Shown here piece after piece: positions 62,913 through 64,000 of a stretch of 64,000 nt of DNA. This DNA is from Aurantimonas aggregata. GTDB taxonomy: Bacteria; Pseudomonadota; Alphaproteobacteria; Rhizobiales; Rhizobiaceae. Below the pieces are notes generated by a model. It worked only from the letters and a program-made list of their open reading frames with translations. It was not told where the DNA came from and did not search any database. The translations under genes and the position numbers were made by a program. How positions within the stretch are numbered: position 1 is the stretch's first letter; every line of letters starts with the position of its first letter. The DNA lies in contig NZ_JAAAMJ010000002.1 in assembly GCF_010500835.1 (NCBI RefSeq), positions 124,001-188,000 on the forward strand, in the 5' to 3' direction.

Positions 62913-63589
62913 GCGAACGTCTCGGCCAGCGCCGCGTCCTCAGGGTCGCGGCGCCCCGCCAGCGATCGCACCAGGCACGCCTCGGACCGCAGGATCAGCC
63001 CGTCCGAGAGGATCCGCAGATGGTTCGCCGTCAGCGTCGAACCGGTCGAGGTGATGTCGACGATGATGTCCGCCGAACCGGCGGCCGGCGCCCCCTCGGT
63101 GGCGCCCAGGCTTTCCACGATCCGATAGCTCTGGATGCCGTGGCGGCGGGTGAAGAAGCTCTGCGTCAGCCGCCAGTATTTCGTCGCGACCCTCAGCCGC
63201 CTGCCATGGCGCGCGCGCCAGGAGCCCGCGACGTCGCCCAGATCCTCCATCGTCTCGACGTCGAGCCAGGCATCGGGCACGGCGACCACCACGTCGGCTT
63301 GGCCGAAGCCCAGCCGCGCGACGATCTCCACCGCTTCCTGCGGCTCCGCCATGGTCTCGCGGATCAGATCCTCGCCGGTGATGCCGAAATCGACGGCACC
63401 GTCGCGCAGTTCGCGCGCGATCTCCGAGGCCGACAGCAGCAGGACGTCGAGCCCCGGCGCGCCGGTGACGACGGTCCGGTAGCTGCGCTCGTCGGCCGCC
63501 GGCGCGACGTCGATGCCGGCCCCGGCCAGCGCCGCCAGCGCCTGTTCCTTGAGCCTGCCCTTGGACGGGATCGCCAGCGTCACGCTCAT
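62897..63589 (-). CDS. hisG: ATP phosphoribosyltransferase, short form
   Basis: A 230-residue catalytic subunit for the first step of histidine synthesis (ATP plus PRPP). It begins [13 protein letters not shown] and has the PRPP loop [13 protein letters not shown]. The short form lacks the C-terminal regulatory domain and needs HisZ, whose gene lies directly upstream and overlaps by four bases (ATGA at 63586-63589). The frame is open further upstream inside hisZ, but the ATG at 63589 is the true start. Confidence 0.95.
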   Translation of the reverse strand: MSVTLAIPSKGRLKEQALAALAGAGIDVAPAADERSYRTVVTGAPGLDVLLLSASEIARELRDGAVDFGITGEDLIRETMAEPQEAVEIVARLGFGQADVVVAVPDAWLDVETMEDLGDVAGSWRARHGRRLRVATKYWRLTQSFFTRRHGIQSYRIVESLGATEGAPAAGSADIIVDITSTGSTLTANHLRILSDGLILRSEACLVRSLAGRRDPEDAALAETFAARFR

Positions 63590-64000
63590 CGCGCATCTCC
63601 TCCGCCGAGCGCATCGCCGATCCGGTCGAGCCACAGCGAGAAGCCGACGGCCGGGATCGGTTCGGCGGCGCCGAGCATCGTCATCATCCGGTCGTAGCGG
63701 CCACCGCCGACCAGCGGCTGGTCGGAGCCATGCGCCCGGACCTCGAAGACCAGGCCGGTGTAATAGTCGATCGGGCGGCCGAAGGCGGCGCGATAGCGCA
63801 CCGCGGCAAGGTCGACATCGGCCGCGAGCAGCGCCAGGTTGCGCGTCTCGAAGACGGTGAGCGCCCGGCCGAGATCGAGCCCGGCCTCTTCCGCCAGCGC
63901 GCGCAGCCGGTCGGCGGCCTCCGCCAGCGGGCAATCGACGGCGAGGAAGCGCCGCAGAAGGCCGAGCGAGGCCTCGCTCAGCCGGGCTTCGGCGACGGCG
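63586..64000 (-). CDS. hisZ: ATP phosphoribosyltransferase regulatory subunit, C-terminal part (partial)
   Basis: The frame runs from the window edge to a TGA at 63588-63586, giving about 138 residues of the C-terminus. It contains [15 protein letters not shown] and G-G-G-R-Y-D-R-M, the class II synthetase-like motifs of HisZ. HisZ is a histidyl-tRNA synthetase paralogue without charging activity that binds and regulates short HisG. The start lies outside the window. Confidence 0.92.
   Translation of the reverse strand, partial: AVAEARLSEASLGLLRRFLAVDCPLAEAADRLRALAEEAGLDLGRALTVFETRNLALLAADVDLAAVRYRAAFGRPIDYYTGLVFEVRAHGSDQPLVGGGRYDRMMTMLGAAEPIPAVGFSLWLDRIGDALGGGDAR

Overview
The window is a 64 kb piece of GC-rich (by eye about two thirds G+C), densely coded chromosome from an alphaproteobacterium, most likely order Hyphomicrobiales (Rhizobiales). 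The pointers are a waaA-lpxK block with DUF4170 and DUF2093 genes, an HrcA/CIRCE-controlled groESL operon, an EcfG-type general-stress promoter in front of a CsbD gene, a short-form HisG with HisZ, and a rhizobial-style glycogen cluster. Family or genus cannot be fixed from the sequence alone. No tRNA, rRNA, CRISPR array, transposase, integrase or prophage gene was seen; this reads as a core chromosomal segment with a few accessory modules.

Layout. 1-472: the end of a cytochrome bd oxidase operon (cydB plus a tiny DUF2474 gene). 473-3508: a DNA-repair pair, a DUF4130-UdgX fusion and its linked radical SAM protein, separated by two inverted palindromic repeats. 3681-7531: a coxSLM-type molybdenum hydroxylase operon (form II active-site motif), reading left. 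8026-16247: tamA-tamB outer-membrane assembly pair, with eight 101-residue tandem repeats in TamB. 16403-17764: a semialdehyde dehydrogenase. 17971-28703: pgi-glgP-glgC-glgA-pgm-glgX, a sugar-phosphate and glycogen cluster with no branching enzyme gene in it. 28832-30979: mutL and DUF2093.

30996-36571 (reading left): tldE, cysQ-like phosphatase, DUF4170, DUF374 acyltransferase, waaA, lpxK, a chain of overlapping genes for lipid A/Kdo assembly and associated functions. 36691-39737: a CPA2 antiporter and a type IB topoisomerase. 39827-43507: patatin and an active/inactive M16 peptidase pair. 43606-46089: rsmD and an rluB-type pseudouridine synthase with long disordered arms. 46284-53071: tadA, a lipoprotein of unknown function, ileS, a small membrane protein, ribF and a HAD phosphatase. 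53193-55411: the groESL operon with promoter, CIRCE operator and terminator.

55584-56353: a TSUP transporter broken by one missing base. 56372-56685: a general-stress csbD gene with its own promoter and terminator. 56890-60224: a second molybdenum hydroxylase, periplasmic, isoquinoline 1-oxidoreductase-like, with its di-heme cytochrome c. 60315-62874: a small secreted protein, fumC and a DoxX protein. 62897-64000: hisG and the end of hisZ.

Most neighbouring genes on one strand overlap by 1-4 bases (ATGA, GTGA, TGATG), so translational coupling is the rule. No wholly new defence or mobile system is evident. The most interesting items are the UdgX/radical-SAM pair (the latter ending in a sliding-clamp-like peptide), the tandem-repeat expansion inside TamB, the glycogen cluster without glgB, the disordered arms of RluB, and the frameshifted TSUP gene.
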